Positions 42,306 through 54,144 of a stretch of 64,000 nucleotides of DNA are shown here, one piece after another; within the stretch, counting starts at the first letter, position 1, and every line of letters begins with the position of its first letter. The notes beneath the pieces are model-generated. The model saw only the letters and a program-made list of their open reading frames with translations. It was not told the origin of the DNA and ran no database searches. A program made the translations under genes and the position numbers. This DNA comes from Gordionus sp. m RMFG-2023. Taxonomy: Eukaryota; Nematomorpha; Gordioida; Chordodea; Parachordodidae. Where the stretch lies: NCBI RefSeq assembly GCF_954871325.1, contig NC_088775.1:91022805-91086804 (forward strand), written 5' to 3'.

Positions 42306-44470
42306 TGTAGGTTAGTAACAATTTAATTAATCTGGGATAAAAAGAATTAATTTTTTTCAGAAACCCCAAACTAAAATTCTTTAACCTTTCTATATCGGTT
42401 GGCAGGAGTCCTAACCAGTGGACCTTTGAACATACTAAGTTTTGAGATTCACGAAATAGTTCCTTAAATTTATATAATATTGTTAAGTAGTTGTAATTTA
42501 TAATTTTCCTTTTAAACTACTTGTTTTGTTTTGGTAACGACATACAAAATTTAAACTGATTTTCTCTTTTTTTGTTTGAACTACACTAATCCTAATTGTG
42601 AATGACATTATAATTAGTTAGAAATTTTATTTACAAATAGATGAAATTTTGATTTTATATTTTTTAGTATAAAAATTAAATTAGATTCGTAATATTTCCA
42701 ATTTTTCGGAAATACCAATTTTCAGAAGTCAACAATTATAAAAAATAATAATAAGTTCGTGTGAATCATTTTAAACATTTTCCCAACCGCGTCGCCGCTA
42801 TATTATAAATTGAGGTGGCAGGCCTGTTAACGCGGCTCAACCAAAGCGGTAGCCTTTTCACCGCAGAAAAAAATTGCAAGGAGGAAGGGAAGGGAGAGAT
42901 AATGACTTAACATAAATTTGTTATAAATATTTAGATTTTTTCTAGTTTTTTTGATAAATTAAATTCAAGTATATTATATTTCACGCGAGATGGCGTGCTA
43001 TAAAAACGTTTTTTTAAAATAAATTTAAGTATATACATCTTATCATTTTTTTCTTCCCATCTTTTGTAAAACTAAAAACTAATATGATGATCACGTGATT
43101 CAAAGTCTTGCCGGAAACTTCTCGGGATGAATAAATAAAAAATTCCGTCGGAATCGGGCGGGGCTCGGAATGATATTTTGGGAAAAATTTCGGGCCGGGT
43201 TCAAACTATTATGTCCGATGACGTCACTCCTCCCATTCATTGTGATTAAAAAAATGATCTAATTATAAAATGGATGCCACCCCCCCCCATCATTCTACCT
43301 CCTTCACCCCCCCCCTCCACCCATAAAGTACTCCTTTCCTCTAAGATTTTAACAACGCCAATTAAGGGCTCTGTTAAAGATTGGATCAAATCTCGATCTT
43401 CTCTAAGTTCGTTTGTTATGGTAACCTAAAAAAATTACTTAATAAAAATAGCGTCATTACCTTGGATCCAAACTTGTATATCGTCATTATATCGAATCCT
43501 TTTTTTTTTTAAAACAGATGAAATATATATAGAAAAATATTTTAATATTTTAGGAAAAGAAAAAAAAATCGTGTCAAAGAAAACAAACTGTTTTAATGCA
43601 AAAATGTAAGGTTATGTCTTAGCATAAGATTTGCTCTACGACAAGTTAAGTTTATTATAAAATATTATACGAATATTTCGAAATGTATTGTAGTGTTGTT
43701 TAATTGGCTCGATTTTTTAAAACCGGCTAACCGAATATTTTAGCCAAAAAAAATGTCATATGCAAGCCTCGAGATTTCTTAAATAGAGATGCCCAAAACC
43801 TTTCCGCCATCTGTGAGCAAAGATTTCCAAGCCTTTATAATATTTTATAGCTAAAAATAATTGGGTTATAGCCGCTTTTAGAAATCCAAGAAACGCTTTC
43901 TAAATGTAAGGTTTTTGTCGTTCACGCGACTTAGCAATACGGTGTTAAAACGCGCGGCAAAAAAAGGAGGAATCTTTCGCTAACGACATAACCTCAAAAA
44001 GAATTATTTAAATATACTATATACCATGAGGATCAGAATCCGTCAAAACTAATATAGGAATGTTTCGATAAAGGTTACTAAACGAAACCAATAAGCTTCT
44101 AGTGTTAATGTCGGGATAACCTTTACCCTTTATATACATGTTTATTATAATTTAGATCGGCTTTTTAGGAGTATAAACTTTTTAGGTTCTCACTGTTAAA
44201 GAGTATATTTCTTAATCTCAAGACTCCTCCCCAAATATAAGTAAATATATATATAAGTACAAAAAAAATAGATGTTTTACTGTCATGAGAATGATAGGAT
44301 AAAATTTGGCCAACAATCCATCGTCTAACAAATTCTGGAAACAGGAATCCTTCTCTACGACCAATATAAATTTTGGCGGATTTTTATCTTCTTTGATAAC
44401 TTCGAGTGCAAAATAAGTGACAAAAAAAATATTAAATGATGATCTCCAAGCAGCAAAAATAGCTGATCCC
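40770..44470. other. Region without recognisable genes
   Basis: Sequence beyond the array. Composition is less uniform. It contains three AGAAT units (41468-41485), a CTTT tract (42268-42306), GGCCGGGC-rich scraps (42233-42250, 43160-43200), a degraded TAGTGTTG-type MITE (43685-43865) and poly-C runs (43278-43315). No convincing coding frame or splice pattern was found. Confidence 0.5.
43685..43865. mobile_element. Degraded TAGTGTTGTT MITE
   Basis: Starts TAGTGTTGTTTAATTGGCTC and contains AAACCGGCTAACCGAATATT and CTGTGAGCAAAGATTTCCAAG, matching the internal sequence of the element at 52225-52390. No clear right end. Confidence 0.5.
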
Positions 44471-44689
44471 TATGGCGCTAGCAGAGTTGTTAAACGCTAT
44501 TTTTAAAAGTAGCGCGCTACCGCTATAGCTATTTTTCAAAAAAAGTAGCTTTAGCTACTTTTGAAACAAATTTTTTTATTTTTGCTTATAATGTAAATGT
44601 ATAATAAATAATAATATAAAAATCAACATTTATAAATATAAAAATATAGTTAGTTTAGATTATAAAAAATTAAGCAATATAAATAAATA

Positions 44690-45230
44690 TTTATTTTAAT
44701 TTGTTGCATTTTAATAATAATATCATTTCAATATTATTATCCCCAAGTCTAGAGCGACGATCAGAAAGTATAAGCTTTGCTTTGCTAAATAATCTCTCGA
44801 CACTAGCACTTGAGGGCAAGGAAGCTCTAAAAATATTTAATCAGATCAATTTATAAATATAAATAAGTTTTTACCTTCTGTGTCCAACTATCTGCCGGTG
44901 TACATACATAAGATATATCTGATAACTCTACTATTAGAACATCTTTAATCACTTTGAAGTTGTCGGCTATTTTATTCATAAGTGTCTGGCGACATAAAAC
45001 TGTTGTGCCAGGGGATAAAGTTTTAATCATCATAGTAAATGATGGATTATCAACCAACAATGGCTGAAATGTGTCAATAATAAAATCAACAATTACTTTA
45101 TCAGCCAATTTTTGTGAAATATTGGCATGTTTATTATCAGTTAATTTGGTTTGGATAGTATTTGTCTTTTTGAATGAAGATTCTCTTATACCAAAATTTT
45201 TTATATGTTTTTCTATTTCCTTTTAGCAAT
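44690..45230 (-). pseudogene. Outer hAT transposase, 3' part
   Basis: On the minus strand, 45230-44851 reads through KEIEKHIKNFG, QKLADKVIVDFI, FQPLLVDNPSF and SYVCTPADSWTQK, typical of the hAT region before the catalytic core. 44827-44690 reads SLPSSASVERLFSKAKLIL, the C-terminal dimerisation motif, and ends with a stop. The two are joined by a stretch with GTAAAA donor and TTTTTAG acceptor. The catalytic middle is absent. An in-frame stop lies upstream near 45225. Confidence 0.85.
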
Positions 45231-45312
45231 TGGCGTGAACAGTCTAATAAAATAAATAATATTATAATGTAAAAATAACAATTTACCTTTAGGTATTTCT
45301 TCAGGTTATAGC

Positions 45313-47496
45313 TAGGGATGTAAGACAGGGGAAATTTCCCATATTTCCCCTATAGTTTCCCCAATTTTTATAATAGGTTTTTTTTGCCTAAATCAACATG
45401 ATTTTTATAATATTAACAGTTTCCCAATTTTGAAAATGATCTTATGATAATATAAATACGATTTTTATTAGATTTTATAAAATCATTTTTTCCTCGTGGT
45501 TCATATCATAAATTATAATTGTGTTTTGTTTTTGAATTATGTCAATTTCCCTATTTACATTTGAAAAATTTTATAAGATACTTGTTAAAATTAAATAGCT
45601 AGTCTGAAAAGTATAATTATATTATAAATAAATACCAATGAAATTTATAAATAATATATGAAATTTTAAGTTATGTTAATAGAGAATATTTATAGTAATT
45701 TATTTCACAGTTTTTAAATTTAGTTGAAAATTTTTAGTATTAATTAATGTATTTACAGTCATCTTGACAGTGAGTTTAAGAGGATTGAACATATAATCAA
45801 TGAAAAATTAAGCAAAGGTAAAAATTTGACTCTAATTAGTGATGGATGGACAAATATAAGAGGGGAATCCATTATCAACTTTATTCTAGCAACCCCCTGT
45901 CCCATTTTTTATAAATCGATTCACACAGGATCTAACATGCACACCGGTGAATATATATCAAACAAATTTATTAAAGTAATTGAAGAAGTAGGAATTTTAA
46001 AAATCAACACCATAATAACTGACAATGCAAGTAATATGAAAAAAGCATGGGCCCTTGTAAAACTGAAATACCCAACTATTGAATGCATTGGATGTGCCGC
46101 TCATGGATTAAATCTACTTGGAAAGGACATAGCAAATAAGATATTATCCATTCAAATTTTAGTCACTAAAGCTAAAAATATTTAAAATCTAACAATATTC
46201 TTTTATCAACGTTAAAAGAAAAACAACTCCTAAGAAATAATAATAAAATTGTTTCCCTAAAGTCAACTCGTTGGGCAGGTATAGTTTTGATGATAAATAG
46301 CTTGTTAAAAAATAAAGATATTTTACAGGAAATGGCTATTCTTGATATATTTACTGATCGAGATAAGAGACTTACTCTTCTTGATAACGATGGGTTTTTA
46401 AATGATCTAATGCAACTATATAATTTTATTAAAGTCATATTTAAGCAAATAGAGATAGTGGAAGGAGATAAAGCCAATTTATCTGAAGTCCCTCAAGCGT
46501 TTATTCATATTAGGGAGACATTTAACGCTTATAAAACAATATCAAATATATTGTCGCAGAGCGAGATTTTAGAAATAGAGCAGTTTATCAAAAGCCGAAA
46601 AATTTTTTGTTGTCGGGACATTCATTATGTTGCTCATATATTTGACCCAAGGTTTTGTGGATTTAATTTAAGAGACAATGAAATTGCAAAGGGGTTGGAT
46701 ATTATTAACCGATTTTCTGGATATCTAGATTTAGATATTGCAAGAGTAATAGTAACCTATACAAATATCGTGCAAGGGAAGATTTTTTTAATATAGCAAG
46801 TCTTTGGCAAGGCGCATCATTTACAGATCCAGTGAGTTGGTGGAAAGGTTAAATACTTTTATATTTCTGTAAACAATAACTTAACTCTTTTTCTAATCTT
46901 AAAATTGTGTTATTCAATATTTTATTAGGTCTATGTTGCAATCAATACATATCGACCCTAGCCATACAAATTTTATCAATACCATCAACAAGTGCAGCAT
47001 CTGAAAGAATATGGTCCTCCTTTGGAAATATTCATTCTAAATCTAGAAATGGATTAAAAAATGACAAAGTTCGCAAATTAGTTTATATAAGAGCCAGTCT
47101 ACATTTTATGGAAAAGGAAATTTCAGAAAATGACAAATTGCTGGACAGAAATTCAAGCTCTGATCTGGAATCATTTTCATAAACGAAGATAATTAACTAT
47201 TCAAAATTAATTGTTTAAATATTAATTAGTCTATATATAATATTTCAAATAAAACATGTAAAGTAATTGCAAATTAGTTGAAAATAATTTATATTTGTTT
47301 AAATATAATGTTTATAATCTATATATTTTCAATAAAACATAAAAAAAAATCAATATTGACCTGTAAAGTATTATAAAAAAGATAGTTTCCCATTTTTTCC
47401 CGTTATTTCCCTATTTTCTCATTATTTCCCGTTTTTTCCCCAAATTTCCCGGGAAATTTCCCCGAAATATAGTTTCCCGGGAAATTTACATCCCTA
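45313..47496 (+). mobile_element. Inner hAT transposon nested in the outer hAT
   Basis: 2184-bp element with perfect target duplication GTTATAGC (45305-45312, 47497-47504) and terminal repeats TAGGGATGTAA. Both ends carry many TTTCCC/GGGAAA motifs, including GGGAAATTTCCC palindromes. It inserted opposite to the outer element's gene. Its transposase frames (45755-47182) are nearly complete, so it is younger than its host element. Confidence 0.93.
45755..47182 (+). pseudogene. Inner hAT transposase, nearly intact
   Basis: Reads SEFKRIEHIINEKLSKGK, then TLISDGWTN (catalytic Asp region of DUF659/hAT), TIITDNASNMKKAW, CAAHGLNLLGKDI, STRWAGIVLMINSLL, IFDPRFCG and the C-terminal STSAASERIWSSFG of the dimerisation domain; stop at 47180-47182. 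A clean intron with GT at 46848 and AG at 46928 (81 bp) joins ...DPVSWWKG to LCCNQYIST. Only two one-base frame breaks are evident, near 46186 and 46757. The 5' exon before 45755 follows an AG acceptor and its upstream partner is not seen. The breaks could be sequencing errors. Confidence 0.88.
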
Positions 47497-47578
47497 GTTA
47501 TAGCTACTCGATTGATTTTATGATATATTTTTTTTAAATTTTAAGCACAGGAATTTGCAGATTTTGTTTTAATATTTA

Positions 47579-47704
47579 TTTAAAAAATTTTTCAAATCTA
47601 GGGAATGGGAAATCGTTATTAGAGCTATTAAGTACATTTTCTTCCATTGAATCTTCCATGTCTGAATCACTTTCAAGGATTTGGATATCCATGGGCGATG
47701 CCAT
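47579..47704 (-). pseudogene. Outer hAT transposase, N-terminal exon
   Basis: Minus-strand ATG at 47704 opens a 41-residue acidic frame (MASPMDIQILESDSDMED then SMEENVLNSS) ending at TAA 47579. An acidic N-terminus just inside the 3' end of the element, in transposase orientation, fits the start of its gene; the rest is at 44690-45230 beyond the nested insertion. Confidence 0.55.
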
Positions 47705-48504
47705 TTTAGATTATTAACACAGATTGAAAATATAAATTAAAAATTGAAAATATATTTAAATTTCAAAATTAAATAATAAATTATAAAAATTATAATTAAT
47801 TATGATATTATATTTAAATTTTCATGTTTATACTTACATTCATTATATTTTTTAAAAGTAGCGAAGTAGCGCGCTACTTAGCTACTTTTAAAAAAAGTAG
47901 CGCGCTAAAAAATTAAATAATTTTAAAAAAAGTAGCGGCTATTAGCTATAGCTACCAAAAAAGATAGCGCGCTACTTTAACAACTCTGGGCGCTAGATAA
48001 TTTTTTTCCCCTTCTAAGCTTAACTTATGAACAAAGAACGGATAGTTTAAAAATCTGCTCAATACACCCATTCCCTCCCCCATCCCCCTGAAGACTAAAA
48101 TATAGATCCAATTACAAAATGGATGCTGACTATGTAAGTTGACTAAGGGATTATCCTTGTTGTACCACCCCCCCCCCTCCTTACCTGATTTCAATGAAAC
48201 ATTAAATTATATCCCCTCTGCTTCCTTCCCCCGTTAGAAGTCCCCTCAATAAATGCCAGTCAAAAAGAGAGATCTCACTAAATCCTTTCTAATTTAAATA
48301 CGATTACGCAAATAAAATGGTGGTAAGAAAATGGACATTATAAAATATCGTAAACGAATATGTTTTTTAAAAATTATGCGAGAATTGTTGTCGTAGCCTT
48401 GCAATAATTTTCAATAGATAAAATTATATGGCAACCGTCAATCAAAAATACTGGATATCGTTGATTGGCAGGAATTAAATTAATAATAAAATGATGCTTA
48501 CTAC

Positions 48505-48728
48505 TAGTGTTGTTAAAGGGCTCGTTTTGAGCCGATTTTTAAAAACGGCTAACTCGATACTTCGTCCAGAAAAATATTACCCAAGCTCTGAAGATTTTGC
48601 TCATAGAAGGAACAAAGGTCTAGACATATATTATAGAAATCTCTAGACTTAGGCACTATTATTCTGGCTAAAATATTGAGTTAGCCGTTTTAAAAAATAG
48701 GCTCAAGATGAGCCGTTTAACTACACTA
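48505..48728. mobile_element. hAT-type MITE with perfect 8-bp duplication
   Basis: 224 bp, target duplication CTTACTAC on both sides (48497-48504, 48729-48736), ends TAGTGTTGTTAAAGGGCTC and GAGCCGTTTAACTACACTA. Palindromic arms cover most of it (CTAACTCGATACTTCG versus CTAAAATATTGAGTTAGCC). Same family as 11612-11820. Confidence 0.88.
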
Positions 48729-49035
48729 CTTACTACCAAGGGCAATATCGAGCAAATCGTGATTTAACTTGATACATACCGCCAAATACCAGAATTTATC
48801 AAAATGTGATAAGACCTTATTTAACATCATCATATTATGGAATCACTTAGTGTTATATACAGGTATACAGAAGTAAAATAAATTGTAATATGAAATGTTA
48901 GTAAAACCCATAGTCGTCGAATAGATTAAACCTAAAGTAAAATTTTTTTTTTTTTAAAAAAACCACCCAGCCTTGCCAGTGTAGTGTTGTTAAAAAGCCC
49001 GATTCGAGTTAACTAAAATAACGTTATGTATAAAG

Positions 49036-49450
49036 CCTAAATATTTTGCTCATATAGCTTGGCCAGAAATGCTTAAGAACATTTGCCCAAAATCTTTCGA
49101 TGCTGGATAAAAACGGCTAGATTATGATTATAAGAATAAGTCCTAAATATTTTGCTCATATAGCTTGGCCAGAAATGCTTAAGAACATTTGCCCAAAATC
49201 TTTCGATGCTGGATAAAAACGGCTAGATTATGATTATAAGAATAAGTCCTAAAGATTTTGCTCATATAGCTTGGCAGAAATGCTTAGGAACATTTGCCCA
49301 AAATCTTTCGATGCTGGATAAAAACGGCTAGATTATGATTATAAGAATAAGTCCTAAAGATTTTGCTCATATAGCTTGGCAGAAATGCTTAGGAATATCT
49401 ACTTGCCAAATATCCGATGCTCGAGGCTAGATTAAGATTATAACCAAAAT
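49036..49450. repeat. 106-bp tandem repeat, four units
   Basis: Period 105-106 bp; the first two units are almost identical, the third and fourth share AAAGATTTTG in place of AAATATTTTG, and the last decays after CAAATATCCGATGC. This is expansion of an internal MITE segment. Confidence 0.88.
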
Positions 49451-49535
49451 AACATTATGTATAGGCCTTAAGACTCTGCTCATATAGCTTGGCTAGAAGT
49501 GCTTTGGAACATCTATTTGCCAAATCTGAAATTTG

Positions 49536-49682
49536 CAGAGTTCTTAAAGTATCTAGATATAAAAATGTGGTATCTTATCTGTATCTAGATAGATTTTTGA
49601 TTAAAATATCTGTATCTAGATATTATTTTAGACGATGTATCTGTATCTAGATCCATTTAAAAAGTATCTTTTAACAACTCTG
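49536..49682. mobile_element. 147-bp hAT MITE with CAGAGTT ends
   Basis: Perfect target duplication GAAATTTG (49528-49535, 49683-49690). Ends CAGAGTTCTTAAAGTATC and GTATCTTTTAACAACTCTG. The interior is TCTGTATCTAGAT repeats. The ends match the outer hAT at 44482, its likely source of transposase. A scrap of the same interior lies at 52585-52650. Confidence 0.9.
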
Positions 49683-50024
49683 GAAATTTGTATCCTTAAT
49701 CGCATAAGGCGTATTTTGCCGTTCATCTTCTAAGAAATTTATAATTTTTTTAAAAAAAAAAAAGTAAACGAGATTATCAAATAGTATCGAGAAAAAGGGG
49801 GAAAAAAAATCTAGTTTGGCAAAAAATAAAAATTATTCTACCATTAGTGCATGCGATACAGGGTTGATCTGGCAGTTTTGAAAAATCGACCCAAATTGAG
49901 GCTTTTTAAACAACACTACTTGCCAATTATAACTTCATTATAGCCCTAACTTAATTTTTAGATTAAAACGATAATAAAATAGGACAAGCTTACCAAAAAT
50001 GGAATTCAAGAATAAAATAGTATC

Positions 50025-50060
50025 ACCCTAACCCTAACCTAACCCTAAACTGAAGGTAGG
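50025..50060. repeat. Telomere-like CCTAA/CCCTAA run
   Basis: Short mixed run of CCCTAA and CCTAA. This is an interstitial trace only. Confidence 0.45.
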
Positions 50061-50064
50061 GTTA

Positions 50065-51015
50065 AAAAAAAATTAAAAAAATTAGCCGCTGCTCTTTACT
50101 TTTGAAGCGTTCGTTGCTTTCGGGTATCGCGATCGCCTAATCATATTAACAAAAAAAATTAATAATTAAGTGTTGCGTCAAAAATGCTGAGGAAAAAAAA
50201 ATGATAAATACATTTAAGAACGAGTTAAGACTTAAGAATGCACCCAAAACCACGATTTTTTTTATTTGAGGAATTCGCGATTCTCGAGTAAAATTAAATG
50301 CGGGAAGGGGTGTCACGTGTTAATCGCATTTTAATAAACATATGGTTTACTCTAAAATGTGTTACGAGGGCTTAAAATTTTATTTCCTGGTTATGGGCTG
50401 CAAAAATCAATTAGTCAATCTTATTGATTAAAAATTTGAATTCTCATGAGCATTTTTTTTTCTTTCTTCCATTTAAATATGGATTAAAATCTGAAGATAT
50501 TTTGCGATTTCTTTGGGAGGTAATTTTTGCCAAAATTAATTAATTTTTTTTTTTTGATAAAATTAATAAGTGATTTAGTTCTATACAATAAACTCTTGAA
50601 CTATTACTTACTTCTGCACCTTGAGCGCAACTAATGTATATCCCTGACTTGTTGACATAACTAAATTGACCGGCTATCAATCCTTTAGAAGTTGTCACCT
50701 TAAATATAAATAGTGTATATTTGGGGAGAGTTATAACTGGAGTCTTTAAAATTTAAAATTCTATTTCCTGAATTTTAAGAATTTCTTAATTTTAAATCAT
50801 TTATTGGGAGATATTTTTTTTTAAAAAAAAATCTGACTTTTACCGGAAATGCATTTTTAGAATGTGTAGAAGTGCTCTCCTTCTCTCTCTGACTACTCCT
50901 TGTGTATATTTTTTTTCATCTACAAAAGTTTATGGCGAATTCCTAAGGTAGGTAACTCGAAAGTAATATGATTTTTTTTTTAAATCGAATATTCCGGTAA
51001 AACCAATGACGTGTA
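50065..51015. other. Intergenic stretch, no gene seen
   Basis: AT-rich with poly-T runs and a TTACCGGAAATGCATTTTTAG motif at about 50838. That motif recurs at 51582-51600 and 58560-58580, so it belongs to a dispersed repeat. No coding signal was found. Confidence 0.45.
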
Positions 51016-51020
51016 TAATA

Positions 51021-51304
51021 CCTAGACTGACGATTCGTTCATTAAAAAGTGTAACATCAATGCAAATCAGCTGGAAACGCCATCTTGGTTACAATCATTA
51101 TTAAAATGATTAAAACGAGGAGCCTAATTTATTCCTATATCTGATGCCAAACTTTATTACAGAATTACCGGATCATCGAGACGATAAGGAATCAAGTTAT
51201 CAATTTAATAGTAGTTTTTAACATGAGAATAATTACTATATGTGTTACCAAAATGGCGGGTCCAGCTGATTTGCTAGACGCTTAAAAAAAATGCATTTTA
51301 ATGA
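51021..51304. mobile_element. 290-bp TIR element, third copy, right end lost
   Basis: Independent insertion of the same family outside the array. The left end TAGACTGACGATTCGTTCAT is intact. The right part keeps the GGTCCAGCTGATTTGC block but the terminal repeat is truncated after TGCATTTTAATGAA. It shows that the family is dispersed, not merely part of the duplicated unit. Confidence 0.7.
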
Positions 51305-52224
51305 AATGTCATTGGTTAAAACATACGATATTATATTTAGAAAAATGATTGACAACGTTTCGCGAAGACGCATTTACCCATTTATAGGCCAAGCCGTGAT
51401 TTTAAATATTTTTGTCATTTTAGGACATGTTCAGCTGATTAATAGGCTGAATTTTTTTTAAATTGTTTAATTGGATATAATTTAAATGGTCCGGTTAGCC
51501 CCAGCCTCTTAAATAAATTTTTTTTAATTTTTGTATATGTTAGAGTCAATGAGCACTTTTTTTGAAAATTATTAATATCTGATTTTACCGGAAATGTATT
51601 TCTTCATAAGTTTAGATACCTAAACCATGAATTTCAGACAAATTTGCTAGGAATCTTTGAAACTTAATATAAATTTAAATTAATTTTTCCATAGAATTTT
51701 TTGTATAAATTTAAAATGACTCAGAAGGTTAAAGGGAAAAAAATTGTCTAGAATTTATAAAGTAGGAATTCTAAACATGTCAAAATATATTTCCGGTATA
51801 AAATCTGATTTTTTTAAATTTAAAATAACGCTCTTAAAAAATGATTTAAAGTTAAAAAAAATCACACGTTTCCTGGAAAAAAATACATCGGGCCCGGCCC
51901 GGATTTTCTTCAAATATTTTCTACGGCCCGGCCCGGGTTTCATATTTTTATGACCCGGCGAATGCTAAGTAATTTGTTAAAAAATTAAAAAAACTAAATT
52001 TTTTCAAAAAAAAGTATCTACAATGTTAATTGAGTTTCTTGGGATCTTCAGGCTTTTGATGATATCGTTAACGGTCCTGTTCAATGTATCTTGAGATTTG
52101 TACAAGTTTTTGAAACGGTAATATATTTCTCTGCGAAAGAATACGAAGAATATGAAAATTTAATTAATAGCGCGGACAAAATTGAGCGTTCGCGTTTTTT
52201 TTTGCAAATGCCCGCCCTTATGCC

Positions 52225-52400
52225 GGGTAAGCAGTGTTGCTGAACGGCCCGATTTTAGCAGATTTTTAAAAACCGGCAAACTCAATATTTTTAACCGGAA
52301 GAATATTGTCCAAGCCTCGAGATTTCGTTTGATAGATGTTCAAACTTTTGTGCCATCTGTGAGCAAAATTGTAAGGCTTGCATAATATTTTTTTTCCTTA
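52225..52400. mobile_element. Partial TAGTGTTG-type MITE
   Basis: Begins AGTGTTGCTGAACGGCCCG and includes AAACCGGCAAACTCAATATT and CCATCTGTGAGCAAAATTG, parallel to 43685-43865. The right end is missing. Frames across it are not genes. Confidence 0.5.
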
Positions 52401-54140
52401 TGGAGCATGCGTATTTGATTCCATGGTAAGGCGATAGTTTGATTGGTATTTGTTTTATTTTATTTTTTTTGTTATTTTTTTGCATTTTAATTCATTATTT
52501 GAAACCCTTGCAATCCAAAAGGTATATAATACCTACCCTTTAAATTTATGACAGATTTATAATGAACTTTTGAAGAAATTTTAATAAATTGTATCTGTAT
52601 CAAGATAACTTTTTAGAAGCTGTATCTGTATCTAGATAAATTTTTAAAGGTCGGTATTCTAACATATATTGGAATGCATTCCCTTCTAAATAAGATCTTT
52701 AAATTTAAATGAAGCGCGTTCAATTAATGATTTCAAAATATTAAAAAAAACCTACTGCGCATGTGCCTGGAAAACCTATCAAACTATCGCATAACCTATT
52801 ATCTTTTTTCTAAATGTATAGTTATTTTTGTTATTTTAAGAATACTTCACAAAATTAGTAGCATTTTATTTTATTTTTTTACTTTTATTTGCGTTTCATT
52901 TAAATTATTGTATTTCAAATGGATGGTGCAAATATGGTTCATAGATAATTTCCTTCTTAAATTTATATAATGTTTCTGACAATTATTATTCATATCAGTT
53001 AAAGTGGAAGAAATTTTAAAATCGCGGGAGATTTTTCAATTGCGTGCTGAGAAAAATATTGCGGAAGTCTCCCGCTGATGTGCAGAGACCTGGCAACCCT
53101 GTTTCTAAGGGCCCAAAGAAATTATTTTTACCAATTTGCACTATATCAATTGAAGAAGAGAATGATAAGTTTAAGATGAAAATCCTATGAGGTTAAGAAA
53201 TAGGGATTTTAGGGGTTTCTGCAGTATTTGTCGAGGGGGACAGTTTGCAAAGACAGTTTGAAACGCTCAATTTGTTAAGCGCTATAATTTAGATATTTAA
53301 AATGAATAGAAATTACCTTTTAGTGTATACGGATTGAGTTAAAATCATTTTGTGAATCAGGGCAAATAGATTAAGAAATCTGGCTATTTTTAAAAAAAAT
53401 ATATAATGCGGGGTAAAGAAATATGAAAATGAGTTTTAAAAGGCATCCATTTTGTTTTATTTTTACTGAATTTGTAAATCGAACGACAAGATCCTAAGGT
53501 AATCGTACTCAGAGAATTATCACCATCTTCTTTCGTGCTAATTGTTTTCCGAAATATTTTTAAAAATTACATATATATTTTTTAAAAAACAACTATTCAC
53601 CTGTCAATTAGTGGAATCAATAAATATGGCGCTCTTCCGCTAATAATTTGGGTTAGAATATTGTAAATTTCTTTTTCGATAGCGTTTATAGTTAAGCTTT
53701 AACATTTGAATCTATACAAAACAATAAAATTGTTACTTTATTACTTGATATCGGATAAATTGCTCATATTAAAAAATTCGTCTGCTATTTTTTTAAAAAA
53801 AAAATAAAATATATCTATATATCCACGAGATAAAATTATAACCTAAACTTATTAATGGATTATAAGTTAATATATTTTTCGATGTTGTAATCTTTCAGGT
53901 GTTTCTTTTGTTTCCCGCTGGACCTAAAAGTGACAATTAAAGGGCTGCTTAACAGATAAATATTTAAAAAATGGCATTTCTAATTAGTATCAGATAAATA
54001 AATAATCGTATTTGTTTAGAATTTCATAAATTTCAATGATTTTCGTATTCACTTTTTGAGTGATAGTAATCTGGTAATAGTTAAGAGTTTAATTTCATTT
54101 AAAAATTAATCTTATTTTCATGTGGTAGATGTTTGTTTAG
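52400..54140. other. Intergenic stretch, no gene seen
   Basis: AT-rich DNA with a TCTGTATCTAGAT scrap (52585-52650) and a block at 53170-53250 (AAATAGGGATTTTAGG, CAGTATTTGTCGAGG) that matches the hairpin repeat at 60850-60960. A hydrophobic frame near 52761-52970 has no homolog that I recognise and is probably chance. Confidence 0.45.
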
Positions 54141-54144
54141 AAAC

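Larger units (their letters stand above)
44482..47988 (-). mobile_element. Outer hAT transposon
   Basis: 3.5-kb element with perfect 8-bp target duplication GGCGCTAG (44474-44481 and 47989-47996) and ends CAGAGTTGTTAAA / TTTAACAACTCTG. Both subterminal zones are packed with AGTAGCGCGCTA-like repeats, probable transposase-binding sites. It encodes a minus-strand transposase now split by another hAT at 45313-47496. Confidence 0.92.
48982..49918. mobile_element. TAGTGTTG MITE enlarged by tandem repeats
   Basis: Left end TAGTGTTGTTAAAAAGCCCG, right end GGCTTTTTAAACAACACTA, flanked by CTTGCCAG / CTTGCCAA. Inside are four units of a 106-bp repeat (starts near 49036, 49142, 49248, 49353) and a separate inserted MITE at 49536-49682. 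The repeat unit is derived from MITE internal sequence (GCTCATATAGCTTGGCCAG). Confidence 0.75.

Noticed and set aside
52761-52970. Hydrophobic 69-codon frame
   Set aside because: Composition is that of random T-rich DNA; no splice context or repeat support.
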